From contig NZ_JAMQQG010000019.1 in the NCBI RefSeq assembly GCF_023716925.1, positions 1 to 64,000 on the forward strand: DNA of 64,000 bases. The letters are read 5' to 3'. The stretch comes from Frankia sp. R82 (GTDB lineage Bacteria > Actinomycetota > Actinomycetes > Frankiales > Frankiaceae). Of this stretch, positions 54,278 to 63,522 are shown in pieces. The notes under the pieces were generated by a model that was not told where the DNA came from, did not search any database, and saw only the letters and a list, made by a program, of their open reading frames with translations. Numbering within the stretch: the first letter of the stretch is position 1; each line of letters begins with the position of its first letter. The position numbers and the translations under genes are program-made.

Positions 54278-54717
54278 TGACCCGACAACCCCGGAATCTG
54301 CTGGCGGAAAGATCTGCCATCGAGGCAGCGACCGCGCGTCTGCTTGCCGGAACCCCGGTGCGCTCTCGCTCCGGCAAACTCACCATCACCGAACTGATCG
54401 TCGAATCCGGCCTACGCCGCGACGTCGTCTACGCCGACCACTCCCACCTGGTCGAGGTCTTCCATACCCTGGTCAAGGTCCAGAACTCCGCACCCAGCAC
54501 CATGCAGGACCTCGCCGACGAGAATGCCGACCTCACGCAGAAACTCGCAGCATCCAGAGCCGAGCTGGCCGAGGAACGCGCCTCCGCAGCGACCTTGCGC
54601 AGACTCATCGTCGAGCTGTCTCTGGAACTGAGCCAAGCGCACGACCAAGGACGTGATCAGAGGAACGTCGTCCGTCTCAGGTCACGCACAGACCCGCACC
54701 TCATCGGCCCCTGCTGA
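54277..54717 (+). CDS. TnpC-like accessory protein of the plus-strand set
   Basis: The 146-residue protein starts at ATG 54277, whose first base is the last base of the previous stop (TGATG). It has an HTH-like part (LTITELIVESGLRRDVVYAD) and a coiled coil (ENADLTQKLAASRAELAEER). It has the same size, order and fold as the protein at 44684-45127. It ends 43 bases before a complete Nudix gene. Confidence 0.7.
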   Translation: MTRQPRNLLAERSAIEAATARLLAGTPVRSRSGKLTITELIVESGLRRDVVYADHSHLVEVFHTLVKVQNSAPSTMQDLADENADLTQKLAASRAELAEERASAATLRRLIVELSLELSQAHDQGRDQRNVVRLRSRTDPHLIGPC

Positions 54718-54759
54718 CGAACCCCCTTCTCGACCCAACCAAATGTTGCGAGGAGACCT

Positions 54760-55239
54760 GTGCCGGAACGTTACCGCAGCATCGTTGACGTCTATGTCCT
54801 GCTCCGAAAAGACAGCAAGATCCTCCTCATGGAACGCGCCAACACCGGATACGCCGACGGCCAACTCTGCCCACCCAGCGGCCATCTCGAAGAGGGTGAG
54901 TCTGTTGTCGACGGTGCGGTGCGAGAGGCCGCGGAGGAGGTCGGAATTACACTCCATCCGGATGATCTTCAGTGTGTGCACGTCGTACATCACCGCAACC
55001 CGCAAGGTCAAGGGCGGATCGGTTTTTTCTTCTCCGTCGACCGTTGGGAGGGTGAACCGGAAAACCAGGAGCCCCACAAATGCGCTAACCTACTCTGGGT
55101 CGACCCTGATTACCTACCATCAAATACGGTTGAGTACACAGCTGCGGCCGTTGCTCAAATCCGAGCTGGCTGCACATTTTCGACTCACGGCTGGGAGGAA
55201 AGAGGGCATTTCCATGCCGTAGCAGGCCCAGTTCCGTAG
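54760..55239 (+). CDS. Nudix hydrolase, intact island copy B
   Basis: The 159-residue protein starts at GTG 54760 behind GAGGAGA. It has the complete Nudix box GHLEEGESVVDGAVREAAEE followed by VG, then FFFSVDRWEGEPENQEPHKC. It is closely similar to copy A and to both fragments. It stands directly downstream of the plus-strand recombinase set, just as copy A abuts the minus-strand set. Confidence 0.88.
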   Translation: MPERYRSIVDVYVLLRKDSKILLMERANTGYADGQLCPPSGHLEEGESVVDGAVREAAEEVGITLHPDDLQCVHVVHHRNPQGQGRIGFFFSVDRWEGEPENQEPHKCANLLWVDPDYLPSNTVEYTAAAVAQIRAGCTFSTHGWEERGHFHAVAGPVP

Positions 55240-55276
55240 CTGTCTGATGTAGCTCGGCACAGCTTGGAGCGAGTTT

Positions 55277-57322
55277 TTACGTGCTGCCTTTATTGATGAA
55301 CGAGATCAGCCATCTCGCGACGTTAGCGAGTACCTGTTCGGCTTCCTCCTCCGAGAGTGAGGCCAAGGTCTTACCTCCCGGATTTGCGTGCTGGAAGCGG
55401 GACAGTTCCGGTGTTTGACTGAATGCGCTTGCGCGTACCAGGATGGGAACGACTCGGCAGCCACCACCCTCAGCGGCGGTGAGCAGAGCGGGTAGCTCCA
55501 CACGGCGAATGAAGTCGGAGGCTAGAAAGTCGGCGCTGATCAGCAGTATCGCGAAGCGGGCGCGGTCCAGCGCATAAGTAATCTCATCTTCCCAGTTGGC
55601 GCCTATCTCGATACGTTTGTCCGACCAGACGTCTATAACACCCATACGTTCCAGGGGGTCGAGGTGCATTAGGAGGCGCTCCTGCCAACCCGTGTCTGCG
55701 TGGCTGTAGCAGACGAACGCGTGATCGCGGGGCGTCGGCAGTCGTTTACCTACCTCTGACATGAGCGTGTCCCGTCTCAGCTGGCGTAGATAGAAGAGGA
55801 GTTGTGGATCGTCTGCCATGACCCGATTACTGCGGGCGTCATAGAAGAAGTGCCGCGCCAGTAGGCTCTCAGGCGGATCTTGACCGGCAGTAGGACCGAT
55901 TCTTTTCAAGGCCATCATGAGAGACAATGACTGCGTGCGCGCGTTGTCGAGAGCCACGACTCCGTCGTCAGTACGACCTATTTCGAGGAGCAGGTCGACG
56001 CAGGTCGCTTCGTTGGGTGCATCCATCGCCGCAAACTCGTACACGGCCGCTCTGTACTTTATTCTCAACTCATCAGCGACCTGCGCCCGCACGGCGTGCA
56101 GGTCCGTCTGCACGACAGTCTGCTCGGGCATCGTCTCCTCGACGCCTGCGAGTGCCGCTAGATGTGAACACAGCGACTGAGCAGTTATTAAGCTACCGGC
56201 CGAGGTCCGAATGATTTGTTTCTTATTCTTGAACGAGATATTGAGCGCGCCCTCGCCTTTAGCTATCAGCTCGCCGATCTGCTTGCGACTCGCCGGGCCA
56301 AGACGGAATACTCGGATGCGGTTTGCGACGTCGAAACTTGCACTGACCAGGGATGCCGCCGTTTCAGGGATGCCGATAATGACGAGCTTGCCGGAAGAAT
56401 TTGGATCATCCGCGAGTCGCTTCAGATAGTCAACCAGTAGACGCTGAGTATCGTCCGGCAGGCGGTGGAAGTCGTCTATCACGATGATTCCGATGTGCCC
56501 GTCGAGTGGAAGTCGCTTGATAAGCCCGACGTCATCCGGCTTGCGGGCGGTGTAGGTCACGACCGGCCCGAGGCGCGCGGAGTCTTGGCTCACCGCCCAG
56601 TCTAGCAGCGTCGTTTTTCCGATTCCGGAAGGTCCCTCAACTACCACGCAAAGGCCGCGCTGTCGTAGAGCCAGGCGAAACGGGATGTACTCCTTGGGTG
56701 CGACGAAGGTTACCGAAGGTACGCCAACCGGCTGGAAGACATCCTCCAGCCGACTCGTCTGGCGTTCTCCGAACGGCGCTTCACGCCCTACCGGAAAGTC
56801 AGGTTCAGCAGCAGGCTTCCTCCTGTCCGATGGCGGCAGGGAATGAGGCTGTGGAAACTCTGGCGCCATCTTCGCTTTCGATCTTCCGGAAAGGGCCGCT
56901 GAGAGTCCGGAAAGCAGTCGATCTCTCGCTGCGGACTCGCTGAGTCCTGCTAGGTTAAGATAAACGAGACTGCTCAGCAGGCCCGGCGGAGGAGTATAAG
57001 TGTCATCGACCTTAACGGGGAGGATCCGTCGCCTGGAACCGTCGGGGTCGCTACTCCAGGCAGCTTGCCATTCACCCTCACTGAACACCGAGTCGGTGTA
57101 GGCGGCGGAGAGGATTACGAGCACCGTCCTGGAGAGGGAGATGCCCTGACTGAGCCGCGATTCCCACGAGCTGCCAGGGGTGAAGTCCCACGCCTGAATA
57201 AGTACCCTGTAGCCTGCCTCCTCAAGAGTCCAAGCGATCCACTCGGCCCATCCTCTGTCTGCGTCGGCGTAGGAAATAAAGAAGTCCTGTGCTGCGGCTT
57301 CCTCTCCAGCCTCTCGACCCAT
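55277..57322 (-). CDS. TIR - P-loop NTPase - TIR protein
   Basis: The 681-residue protein starts at ATG 57322. Residues 12-145 are a first TIR domain (QDFFISYADADRGWAEWIAW, SQGISLSRTVLVILSAAY, FSEGEWQAAW with possible catalytic Glu). Residues about 195-480 are a STAND/AAA-type NTPase: Walker A EGPSGIGKTTLLDW at 229-242 and Walker B IGIIVIDDFHRLPDD at 277-291. Residues about 530-665 are a second TIR domain (HAFVCYSHADTGWQERLLMH, DVWSDKRIEIGANWEDEI, DFIRRVELPALL). A sensor-switch-effector protein of anti-phage type is likely. Two TIR domains at opposite ends are unusual. Confidence 0.84.
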   Translation of the reverse strand: MGREAGEEAAAQDFFISYADADRGWAEWIAWTLEEAGYRVLIQAWDFTPGSSWESRLSQGISLSRTVLVILSAAYTDSVFSEGEWQAAWSSDPDGSRRRILPVKVDDTYTPPPGLLSSLVYLNLAGLSESAARDRLLSGLSAALSGRSKAKMAPEFPQPHSLPPSDRRKPAAEPDFPVGREAPFGERQTSRLEDVFQPVGVPSVTFVAPKEYIPFRLALRQRGLCVVVEGPSGIGKTTLLDWAVSQDSARLGPVVTYTARKPDDVGLIKRLPLDGHIGIIVIDDFHRLPDDTQRLLVDYLKRLADDPNSSGKLVIIGIPETAASLVSASFDVANRIRVFRLGPASRKQIGELIAKGEGALNISFKNKKQIIRTSAGSLITAQSLCSHLAALAGVEETMPEQTVVQTDLHAVRAQVADELRIKYRAAVYEFAAMDAPNEATCVDLLLEIGRTDDGVVALDNARTQSLSLMMALKRIGPTAGQDPPESLLARHFFYDARSNRVMADDPQLLFYLRQLRRDTLMSEVGKRLPTPRDHAFVCYSHADTGWQERLLMHLDPLERMGVIDVWSDKRIEIGANWEDEITYALDRARFAILLISADFLASDFIRRVELPALLTAAEGGGCRVVPILVRASAFSQTPELSRFQHANPGGKTLASLSEEEAEQVLANVARWLISFINKGST

Positions 57323-57902
57323 GCCGTTATTGTGCCACCCGCGTCCCCGGTTCCGTGGATCGGCACCGTCGGGTGCTAGACGAGATCCCCACCATGCGGG
57401 CAAGGGCTGTCTGGACGAGAGGGCGCCGGCGCTCCGCTGCCGCGGACGTGTCCGGTCGCGGTACCTGTTCCGAGCACCATCTGGAGACCAAAGACCTTGG
57501 GGCGGTCTGAAGTGGACGTAGGTGTCGGACGTGACGAGATGCTCGGTGAGCCGCTGTGGTGCGGCCGAGGCCGCTGATCCGGCTCGTGCTCAGGCATCCG
57601 GTATCGAGGACGACCGCCCATCGATGATCGGGTGACGCCTAAGGCGATCTTACCGGTCCGACCGAGGCGCTGTGCCGCAGCAGAACCGCCAATCGCGTTG
57701 TTCGTTACCTCGGGTGACCTGCTGGAGGCAGCAGGACAGGCTGGTTGCGGCGAACGGTTGCGGGTGTCACCGATGCAAGTTGGTATCAGGACGCCGGACG
57801 GCTCAGAGCTCCAGCGCGATCTTGACGCAGGTATGTGACACCCGGGAGTGCCCCTGATCGAGATCCCGCAGCCTAGAAGGCGACAGCCTGCTTGCCTACT
57901 GA
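57323..57902. other. Gap at the right end of the island
   Basis: It has no gene I can support; a 68-codon frame at 57632-57838 has no family or ribosome-binding site. It should contain the right end of the inserted element. I saw no clear reverse or direct copy of the 73-bp left-end repeat here. Confidence 0.45.
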
Positions 57903-58247
57903 ACCTCCGGCAAACTCGAAGATGGTGAGGACGTCGCCAGCGCGGTATGCCGCGAAGCCCGCGAGGAGATCGGCCTCGACCTGACCCCGGCGTCGCTCAC
58001 CCTCGCATCCACCGTCCACTACCGGAACGAACACGGGGACGCGAGACTGGGCCTGTTCTTCCGCCCAGATCACTGGCAAGGCGAACCGGTCAACGCCGAA
58101 CCGCACAAATGCGCCCACATAGCCTGGTACCCCCTGGGAGCGCTGCCCGACAACACCTACCCCTACACGCGGATCGGTGTCGAGCTGCATCGGAAGCGGC
58201 AGAACTTCGCCGCCACCGGGTGGACACCTGCCGACACCAGTAGGTGA
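57903..58247 (+). pseudogene. C-terminal fragment of a Nudix hydrolase, right border of the island
   Basis: The frame starts at SGKLEDGEDVASAVCREARE and EIG, a complete Nudix box, then LFFRPDHWQGEPVNAEPHKC and NTYPYTRIGVELH, and stops at 58245. The N-terminal strand and the start codon are missing, and stops occur just upstream. It begins almost exactly where the fragment at 39776 ends, so the two were probably one gene; about six residues are missing between them. Confidence 0.8.
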
Positions 58248-58444
58248 CGTCGCGCGGCGCGGACGGCCGCGTAGGTGGGCAGCAGGCGGACCTGGTGAAC
58301 CGGGCGCCAACCTGCTCCATCGGCTGCCCAGGTGTTCGCCACGGTGGTCAAGAACGTCCGACCGTTCGACGCGAAGTCGACGCCGCGGCCGAAGTTCTGG
58401 GCGCTGTAGGCCCCGTCTGCGCAGGTGACGGCCCTGCCAGGTGG

Positions 58445-58473
58445 GGAACTACTTGTTCGCGTTGCAGGGAATG
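58445..58473 (+). promoter_or_regulatory. 29-bp element, copy 6
   Basis: GGAAC-N5-GTTCG, then N7 and GGGAATG. It lies 116 bases upstream of the second radical SAM gene. The rest of the 342-base gap shows no gene. Confidence 0.7.
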
Positions 58474-58589
58474 ACCAACCTGGTTGATGTCGCGGACAGT
58501 GACAGGTGCTACACGCACACCGTCGAGGCCGGTCCCATCCGGGGCCATCCGTACGGCGGTGGAGCACCGTCCGTCCGGAAGGCATCGCC

Positions 58590-60731
58590 GTGGAGCATCC
58601 CCCTGAGCCCTTCGCCCGCCTGGTCACCGCTGTGCGCCTCGCCGGCGCCCGTCCGACTGCGGGCCCACCCGATCACAGTGAGCTGCTGCTCGATCCACGC
58701 GCGCTTCGCAGCTGGGTGGAGCGGCATTGCGCCGGTGAAGTGAGGCGGGTGCGGGTCGCGGGAGCGCTCGATCGCCGTCTGCTCTTCGTCGAGCGCAGTG
58801 CGGGCCGGTGGGTGGTGGCAGACCTGTCCGGCCGGCCGCACCGCACACGGATCTGGCCAGCTTGGGCACGGGACACGGTGATGCTGGACAAGCCGGCGTC
58901 CTGGCTGTCGCTCGCCGACGTGGACGAGCCGGGCGTGGAGCGGCTTTCGCGGCCGGGCGTGCTGCTGGCAGCGCTATATCACCCGGAGACGTTCCCGCTG
59001 CCGCGGTTTCCGCTGGGGATCAGCACGGTGGCGCGCGCGGCCCGCGAGACGCTGCTGGGCACGGTGTCGCTGGCTGACATGCAGCTCGGGCTCAGCCTCG
59101 ACGGGCTGGCCGCCCGCATCGAGGCTGACCGGCCGGACGTACTCGGGGTGTCGGCGACGTTCGGCCAGTACGACCTGCTGGTCCAGCTGCTGGAATCGGT
59201 CTACGCCCAGAATGATCCGCCGCTGGTCGTCGTCGGCGGCAGCCTGACCGCGCGGGTCGAGCGGATCCTGCTGGACCGGTTTCCCCAGCTGCTGGTCGCC
59301 AGAGCGGGAGGGGAGTCCACGATCAGCGCGCTGCTGGCGCACTGGCACGGCGACCGCACCCTCGACGAGGTTCCCGGCCTGGGATATGTGGGAGCACCCC
59401 GCGGGGGTGGGCTGGCGGTCGGGCGACGGCGGACCGCCAAGACCGTCACCAACGACGTGACGGCCGACGTCGTTCCCGAACTTGATCTGCTGCCGGCAAC
59501 GCTGGACCGTCACGGTGTCGCGCAGCTGGAGACCAGCCGCGGCTGTACCAGCTACTGCTCGTTCTGCCCGCGTGATCACAAGGGCAGCTGGGCGGGGGCC
59601 GGTACGGGCCGGCTGCCGTGGCTACTCGGAGAGCTTGCGGCGGTCTACGACCGCTACCCGCAGGTGTCACGGACGCTGTACCTGGTCGACGAAGAGTTCG
59701 TCGGCCGTGACGCGGACGCCACAGACAGGGTGTTGGGACTGGCCGGCCTGTTACACGAGGCGAAATTCGGCTGGGAGTCCAGCTGCCGGGTCGATCAGAT
59801 CGTCGATCCCGACCGGGACCAGGGCTGGCACGTCGAGCGGGCCGAAATGTGGCGGACGCTGGTCGCCCGGGGCCTGCGGCGGATGCTGTTCGGCGTCGAG
59901 TCCGGCGTCGACAGCATCCTGGACCGGTTCGCGAAGAACACCACCGGCGAGCAGAATCTCCTTGCAGTCCGAACCCTGTCCGCGTTGGGCGTGCCGACTC
60001 GGTTCACCTACATCACCTTCGACCCGCTGATGACCCTGGACGAGCTGAAGGCCACCCATGCGTTCCAGGGCCGCACCGACCTGCTCCTGGCCCCGCAACC
60101 CGATCTATCACCTGCCGAGGTCGTGCGCGGGGTCCACGACGCGCAGTTCGTCACGGCGACGGGCACCGGCCAGCCGTTCTACCGGGGGATCTCCTACCTG
60201 CTGGTCAGCATGGAATGCCTGATCGGTGCCGCCTACACCCGCCGGGTGCAGCAGGCAGGCCTTGCCGGGACGGTGACGCCATCGATGGGCCGGGTGGAAG
60301 CCCGCTACGCCGACTGGCGGATCGGGGTCGCTGCCGGCTGGGCGCAGCGCTGGATCGACCGCCACTTCGCCCTCGACTACACGTTCAAATCGTTGGAGAA
60401 GATTCTTGACGGCGACCCACGCCGCCAGGTCCGCGAAGCCCGCGGCGTGCTCAAAGACGCCAGCTACGCCGTGCTCGGCGACCTGATTGCCGAGATCGGC
60501 ACCCACCCGCTGCACCATGATCCGGCGAACGAGGCGGTCCTGGATGCGCGGATCTGGCAGCGGGCCGAGAACCGTCTCACTCTGCTCCGGGGCGTTCTTA
60601 CCGCCGCGGTGCATGACCTGCTGCCGGATCTCGGCCAAGAGCACGCCGCACTGCTCGTCACCGAACACCGGCGATGGTCTACGGCCAGCGGCTGGACATT
60701 GATCAACGCGGCGGACTCCTGTGCCAGCTGA
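58590..60731 (+). CDS. B12-binding-type radical SAM protein
   Basis: The 713-residue protein starts at GTG 58590 with GGAAGG upstream. Residues about 170-290 look like a cobalamin-binding Rossmann domain (DVLGVSATFGQYDLLVQLLE, PPLVVVGGSLTARVERIL), though the His of the DxHxxG motif is not seen. The radical SAM core has CTSYCSFC in QLETSRGCTSYCSFCPRD and MLFGVESGVDSILDRF. The last 200 residues are helical and of unknown role. The substrate is unknown. It follows the Nudix fragment in the reconstructed ancestral order. Confidence 0.82.
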   Translation: MEHPPEPFARLVTAVRLAGARPTAGPPDHSELLLDPRALRSWVERHCAGEVRRVRVAGALDRRLLFVERSAGRWVVADLSGRPHRTRIWPAWARDTVMLDKPASWLSLADVDEPGVERLSRPGVLLAALYHPETFPLPRFPLGISTVARAARETLLGTVSLADMQLGLSLDGLAARIEADRPDVLGVSATFGQYDLLVQLLESVYAQNDPPLVVVGGSLTARVERILLDRFPQLLVARAGGESTISALLAHWHGDRTLDEVPGLGYVGAPRGGGLAVGRRRTAKTVTNDVTADVVPELDLLPATLDRHGVAQLETSRGCTSYCSFCPRDHKGSWAGAGTGRLPWLLGELAAVYDRYPQVSRTLYLVDEEFVGRDADATDRVLGLAGLLHEAKFGWESSCRVDQIVDPDRDQGWHVERAEMWRTLVARGLRRMLFGVESGVDSILDRFAKNTTGEQNLLAVRTLSALGVPTRFTYITFDPLMTLDELKATHAFQGRTDLLLAPQPDLSPAEVVRGVHDAQFVTATGTGQPFYRGISYLLVSMECLIGAAYTRRVQQAGLAGTVTPSMGRVEARYADWRIGVAAGWAQRWIDRHFALDYTFKSLEKILDGDPRRQVREARGVLKDASYAVLGDLIAEIGTHPLHHDPANEAVLDARIWQRAENRLTLLRGVLTAAVHDLLPDLGQEHAALLVTEHRRWSTASGWTLINAADSCAS

Positions 60732-60753
60732 CCCGCAGGGACCCGCCAGGGGT

Positions 60754-61374
60754 TCAGCTGCCGGTCTTCTCCGGGATCGGCACCCAGTGGAACTCCGGGC
60801 AGAACCGGGCGTAGGTGACCAGCTTCCACGCCGCATAGTCATCAAGCCGGCCGGACCGGCGCAGCAGGTGCTTGACCCAGGTATGGCAGACCCGTTCGTC
60901 GTGGCTCATCGCGGTGTCGATCTGGTCGAGCATCCGGCAGGCGACCGCGAAGTCGTCGACCGTCAGTGCGCTCAGGTCGATCTCTACCTCGTCCACGGTG
61001 AACGCGAACACCAGCCGGGTGGAGGAGAAGCTGGTGTAACGCTCGCCGAGGAACCGCGCCTGGCCTTCAAGGGCGGCCATCAGCTCACCGCGGCGCTCGA
61101 CCGGGTAGCCGATACCCAGGTCCAGGTCGGAGGTTTCCAGGTTCAGCCCGGTCCCGAACGAGCCGACATCGCGCGGCTGATGCCCGGTCCAGTTCTCGAT
61201 GAGCTCCGATGCCTTCGCGCGTACCGCGTGCAGTCGTGCATCGTGGGCACGCATCGACACGTAGAACGCCTCGGCGCGCGCGAACTCGGCGTCGGGGACA
61301 TCGCTACGGTCGGCCCACCCTTTCGCCCTGATCGCGTCCAGGTCCAGCACAGTGACAGGGTCCGGAGTCGTCAT
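60754..61374 (-). CDS. Nucleotidyltransferase-fold protein
   Basis: The 206-residue protein starts at ATG 61374. It shows the NT superfamily pattern GSFGTGLNLETSDLDLGIG with two aspartates, and the third in EVEIDLSALTVDDF. Members add NMP to a protein, RNA or small molecule. It is divergent from the aldo/keto reductase and convergent with the radical SAM gene. The partner substrate is not apparent. Confidence 0.75.
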   Translation of the reverse strand: MTTPDPVTVLDLDAIRAKGWADRSDVPDAEFARAEAFYVSMRAHDARLHAVRAKASELIENWTGHQPRDVGSFGTGLNLETSDLDLGIGYPVERRGELMAALEGQARFLGERYTSFSSTRLVFAFTVDEVEIDLSALTVDDFAVACRMLDQIDTAMSHDERVCHTWVKHLLRRSGRLDDYAAWKLVTYARFCPEFHWVPIPEKTGS

Positions 61375-61457
61375 GCCGGTGACCCTAACGTCACAGCCAG
61401 CAGCACCCGCACACAGGCCGATCCCAAAGACAGCCGGCAGACCACGAAGGGAACGAG

Positions 61458-62558
61458 ATGACGGCACCGAGTCTTCTGGGCGCCCGGCGGCTGGCCGGCG
61501 GGCTGACCGTCCATCCGATCGGTGTCGGCTGCTGGGCCATCGGCGGCCCGGCCCACAACCTGAGCCTGCCGATGGGCTGGTCCACCGCCGACGACACCGC
61601 CTCCCGCGAAGGGCTGGAAACCGCCTACACGCTGGGCGCGAATTTGTTCGACACCGCCGACGTCTACGGCCACGGCCACTCCGAACGCCTCCTCGGCCGC
61701 CTCGTCACCCAGGTCGACCGGAACAGCCTCGTGCTCTCCTCCAAGGTCGGCTACTTCACCGGCACCGTCGACCACGCCTACCTACCCTCGGCGATACGCC
61801 GCCAGCTGGAGACCAGCCTGACGAACCTATGCACCGACCGGCTCGACATCTACTTCTTCCACCACAACGAGTTCGGACCCGACGACCGCTACCTCGACGA
61901 CGCGATCGCCCAGATGCGCGACTTCCAACGCCAGGGCCTCATCCGCTGCGTCGGCATGCGCGGCCCCCACCGCTACGCCCCCCACCGGCACACCCAGCCC
62001 CACGCCGACCGGCCGGACAAGCACACCCGATTCCAGACCCTGTTCCACCGCATCCGCCCCGACTACCTCGCCCTGCGCCACAACCCGCTGACCCCACCCC
62101 CACCGGCAGGTCAGCCGGACATCTTCGCCCTCGCCGCCGACCACCACACCAGCATTCTGATCAACAAACCGCTCGGACAGGGATTGCTCACCGGCAAATA
62201 CGACCCGCGCCGACCACCCCACTTCGCCGACGGGGATCACCGGCGGCGCAAACGCTGGTACACCCCCGACGCGCTCGCACTCGTCGAGCGCCACCTCACG
62301 CCACTGCGCGAACGGTTCGGCATGTCGACCCGCGACCTGGTCCGGGTAGCCCTGGCCTACAGCCTCCAGCGCAGCGACAACGCGGCCGTCCTCGTCGGCT
62401 TCACCACCCCCGAGCAGATCCGGGAGAACCTCACCGCCGTCGACGCGCCGCTGTCCACCGGCGACCTAAGCGTCGTCCGCGCCGCCCTCGGCCAGCTCCA
62501 GCAGGACCTCGACGCCGCCGGCCAGGTCTTCCTCGACGAAACAGCCCCACCCGTATGA
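61458..62558 (+). CDS. Aldo/keto reductase
   Basis: The 366-residue protein starts at ATG 61458 with AACGAG upstream. The AKR tetrad is seen: Asp and Tyr in NLFDTADVYGHGHSERLLG, Lys in LVLSSKVGYFTG, and His in IYFFHHNEFGPDD. The end has the cofactor-binding pattern ALAYSLQRSDNAAVLVGFTT. It should be an NADPH-dependent oxidoreductase of the cytosol. It is coupled to the next gene (ATGA). Confidence 0.87.
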   Translation: MTAPSLLGARRLAGGLTVHPIGVGCWAIGGPAHNLSLPMGWSTADDTASREGLETAYTLGANLFDTADVYGHGHSERLLGRLVTQVDRNSLVLSSKVGYFTGTVDHAYLPSAIRRQLETSLTNLCTDRLDIYFFHHNEFGPDDRYLDDAIAQMRDFQRQGLIRCVGMRGPHRYAPHRHTQPHADRPDKHTRFQTLFHRIRPDYLALRHNPLTPPPPAGQPDIFALAADHHTSILINKPLGQGLLTGKYDPRRPPHFADGDHRRRKRWYTPDALALVERHLTPLRERFGMSTRDLVRVALAYSLQRSDNAAVLVGFTTPEQIRENLTAVDAPLSTGDLSVVRAALGQLQQDLDAAGQVFLDETAPPV

Positions 62559-63418
62559 ACCGGCAGCAGTCCCTATTCCCGGACCCGCCCACACCGGCCG
62601 CTGCCACCTCCACAGCCGAGCTGCGGCTGGTCACGTTCAACGCCCAGCACGCCGGACCCGACCGGGCCCGCCGGCAGGCCGCTTGGCTCAGCCAGCAACC
62701 CGACGCCGATGTTGTGGTGCTCACCGAGGTCGGCCACGGGCCCGGCGGCCACGCGCTGCTCGACGCCCTCACCCAGCACGGCTACCCCCACCTCCACACC
62801 TCGACACCGGACGGGCCCGACTACCGCACGGTCATCGCCTCCCGCCAGGCGCCCCTCGAACCCGTGCCCACGGGCATCGACGTCCTAGCCCACCGCGCAC
62901 CTGCCGTCGACCTCCAGATCGGTGCCCAGCGACTGCGCCTGATCGGCCTCTACGTCCCGTCCCGCGGGCCAGCTGAACGCCGCAACCAGAACAAACGCGC
63001 CTTCCAACACGCCGTCACCCGCGCGCTGCCTGGCATCCTCGCCGCCGCCGACGGGCCGGTCGTTGTCACCGGCGACCTCAACGTCGTCGAACCCGGCCAC
63101 GTCCCGCACTACCCGGTCTTCGGAGCGTGGGAGTACGACTTCTACCGCTCGTTCACCGACGCCGGCCTCACCGACGCCTACCGGGCCCTGCACCCCGACA
63201 CCCCGGGGCACAGCTGGTATGGCCGCGGCGGCAACGGCTACCGCTTCGACCACACCTTCCTCACCACCCGCCGGCTCCACCTGACCAGCTGCGACTACGT
63301 CCACACCCCCCGCCTCGACGGGCTCAGCGATCACGCCGCCCTGTCTCTCACCGCCCATCCTTCGGCCGCCGCGACCGACCCCTTCTCCTTCGACAAGGCC
63401 GCGGGAACCGGGATCTAA
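62555..63418 (+). CDS. Endonuclease/exonuclease/phosphatase family protein
   Basis: The 287-residue protein starts at ATG 62555, overlapping the reductase stop. EEP marks in order: LRLVTFNAQHAGPDRARR, ADVVVLTEVGHGPGG with the metal-binding glutamate, VVVTGDLNVVEPGH (GDxN), FDHTFLTTRRL and LSDHAALSLT (SDH). It hydrolyses phosphodiesters or phosphomonoesters; the substrate is unknown. Confidence 0.85.
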   Translation: MNRQQSLFPDPPTPAAATSTAELRLVTFNAQHAGPDRARRQAAWLSQQPDADVVVLTEVGHGPGGHALLDALTQHGYPHLHTSTPDGPDYRTVIASRQAPLEPVPTGIDVLAHRAPAVDLQIGAQRLRLIGLYVPSRGPAERRNQNKRAFQHAVTRALPGILAAADGPVVVTGDLNVVEPGHVPHYPVFGAWEYDFYRSFTDAGLTDAYRALHPDTPGHSWYGRGGNGYRFDHTFLTTRRLHLTSCDYVHTPRLDGLSDHAALSLTAHPSAAATDPFSFDKAAGTGI

Positions 63419-63522
63419 CTGGTCTCCCCACCGTCCGTTCGACGACGGCCAGATCCGGCATCCTCTCGCAAGACTTCGCAGATCAGATCAGCGTCCGCGC
63501 AGGTCACGGCCCTACGGACCGG

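Larger units (their letters stand above)
39875..57902. mobile_element. About 18-kb island inserted in a Nudix gene
   Basis: The segment lies between complementary Nudix halves. It contains two recombinase modules, TIR, PIN and TIR-NTPase-TIR genes, and several Nudix copies. The part from about 40,050 to 44,280 and the TIR-NTPase-TIR gene are visibly poorer in G+C than the flanks. The borders are approximate: the left one is at the broken TGFAA codons near 39,865 and the right one at the SGKLEDGED codons near 57,903. Confidence 0.65.

Noticed and set aside
56841-56850. GGGAATG inside the TIR-NTPase-TIR gene
   Set aside because: The upstream half-sites do not match and it lies within coding sequence of the opposite strand.
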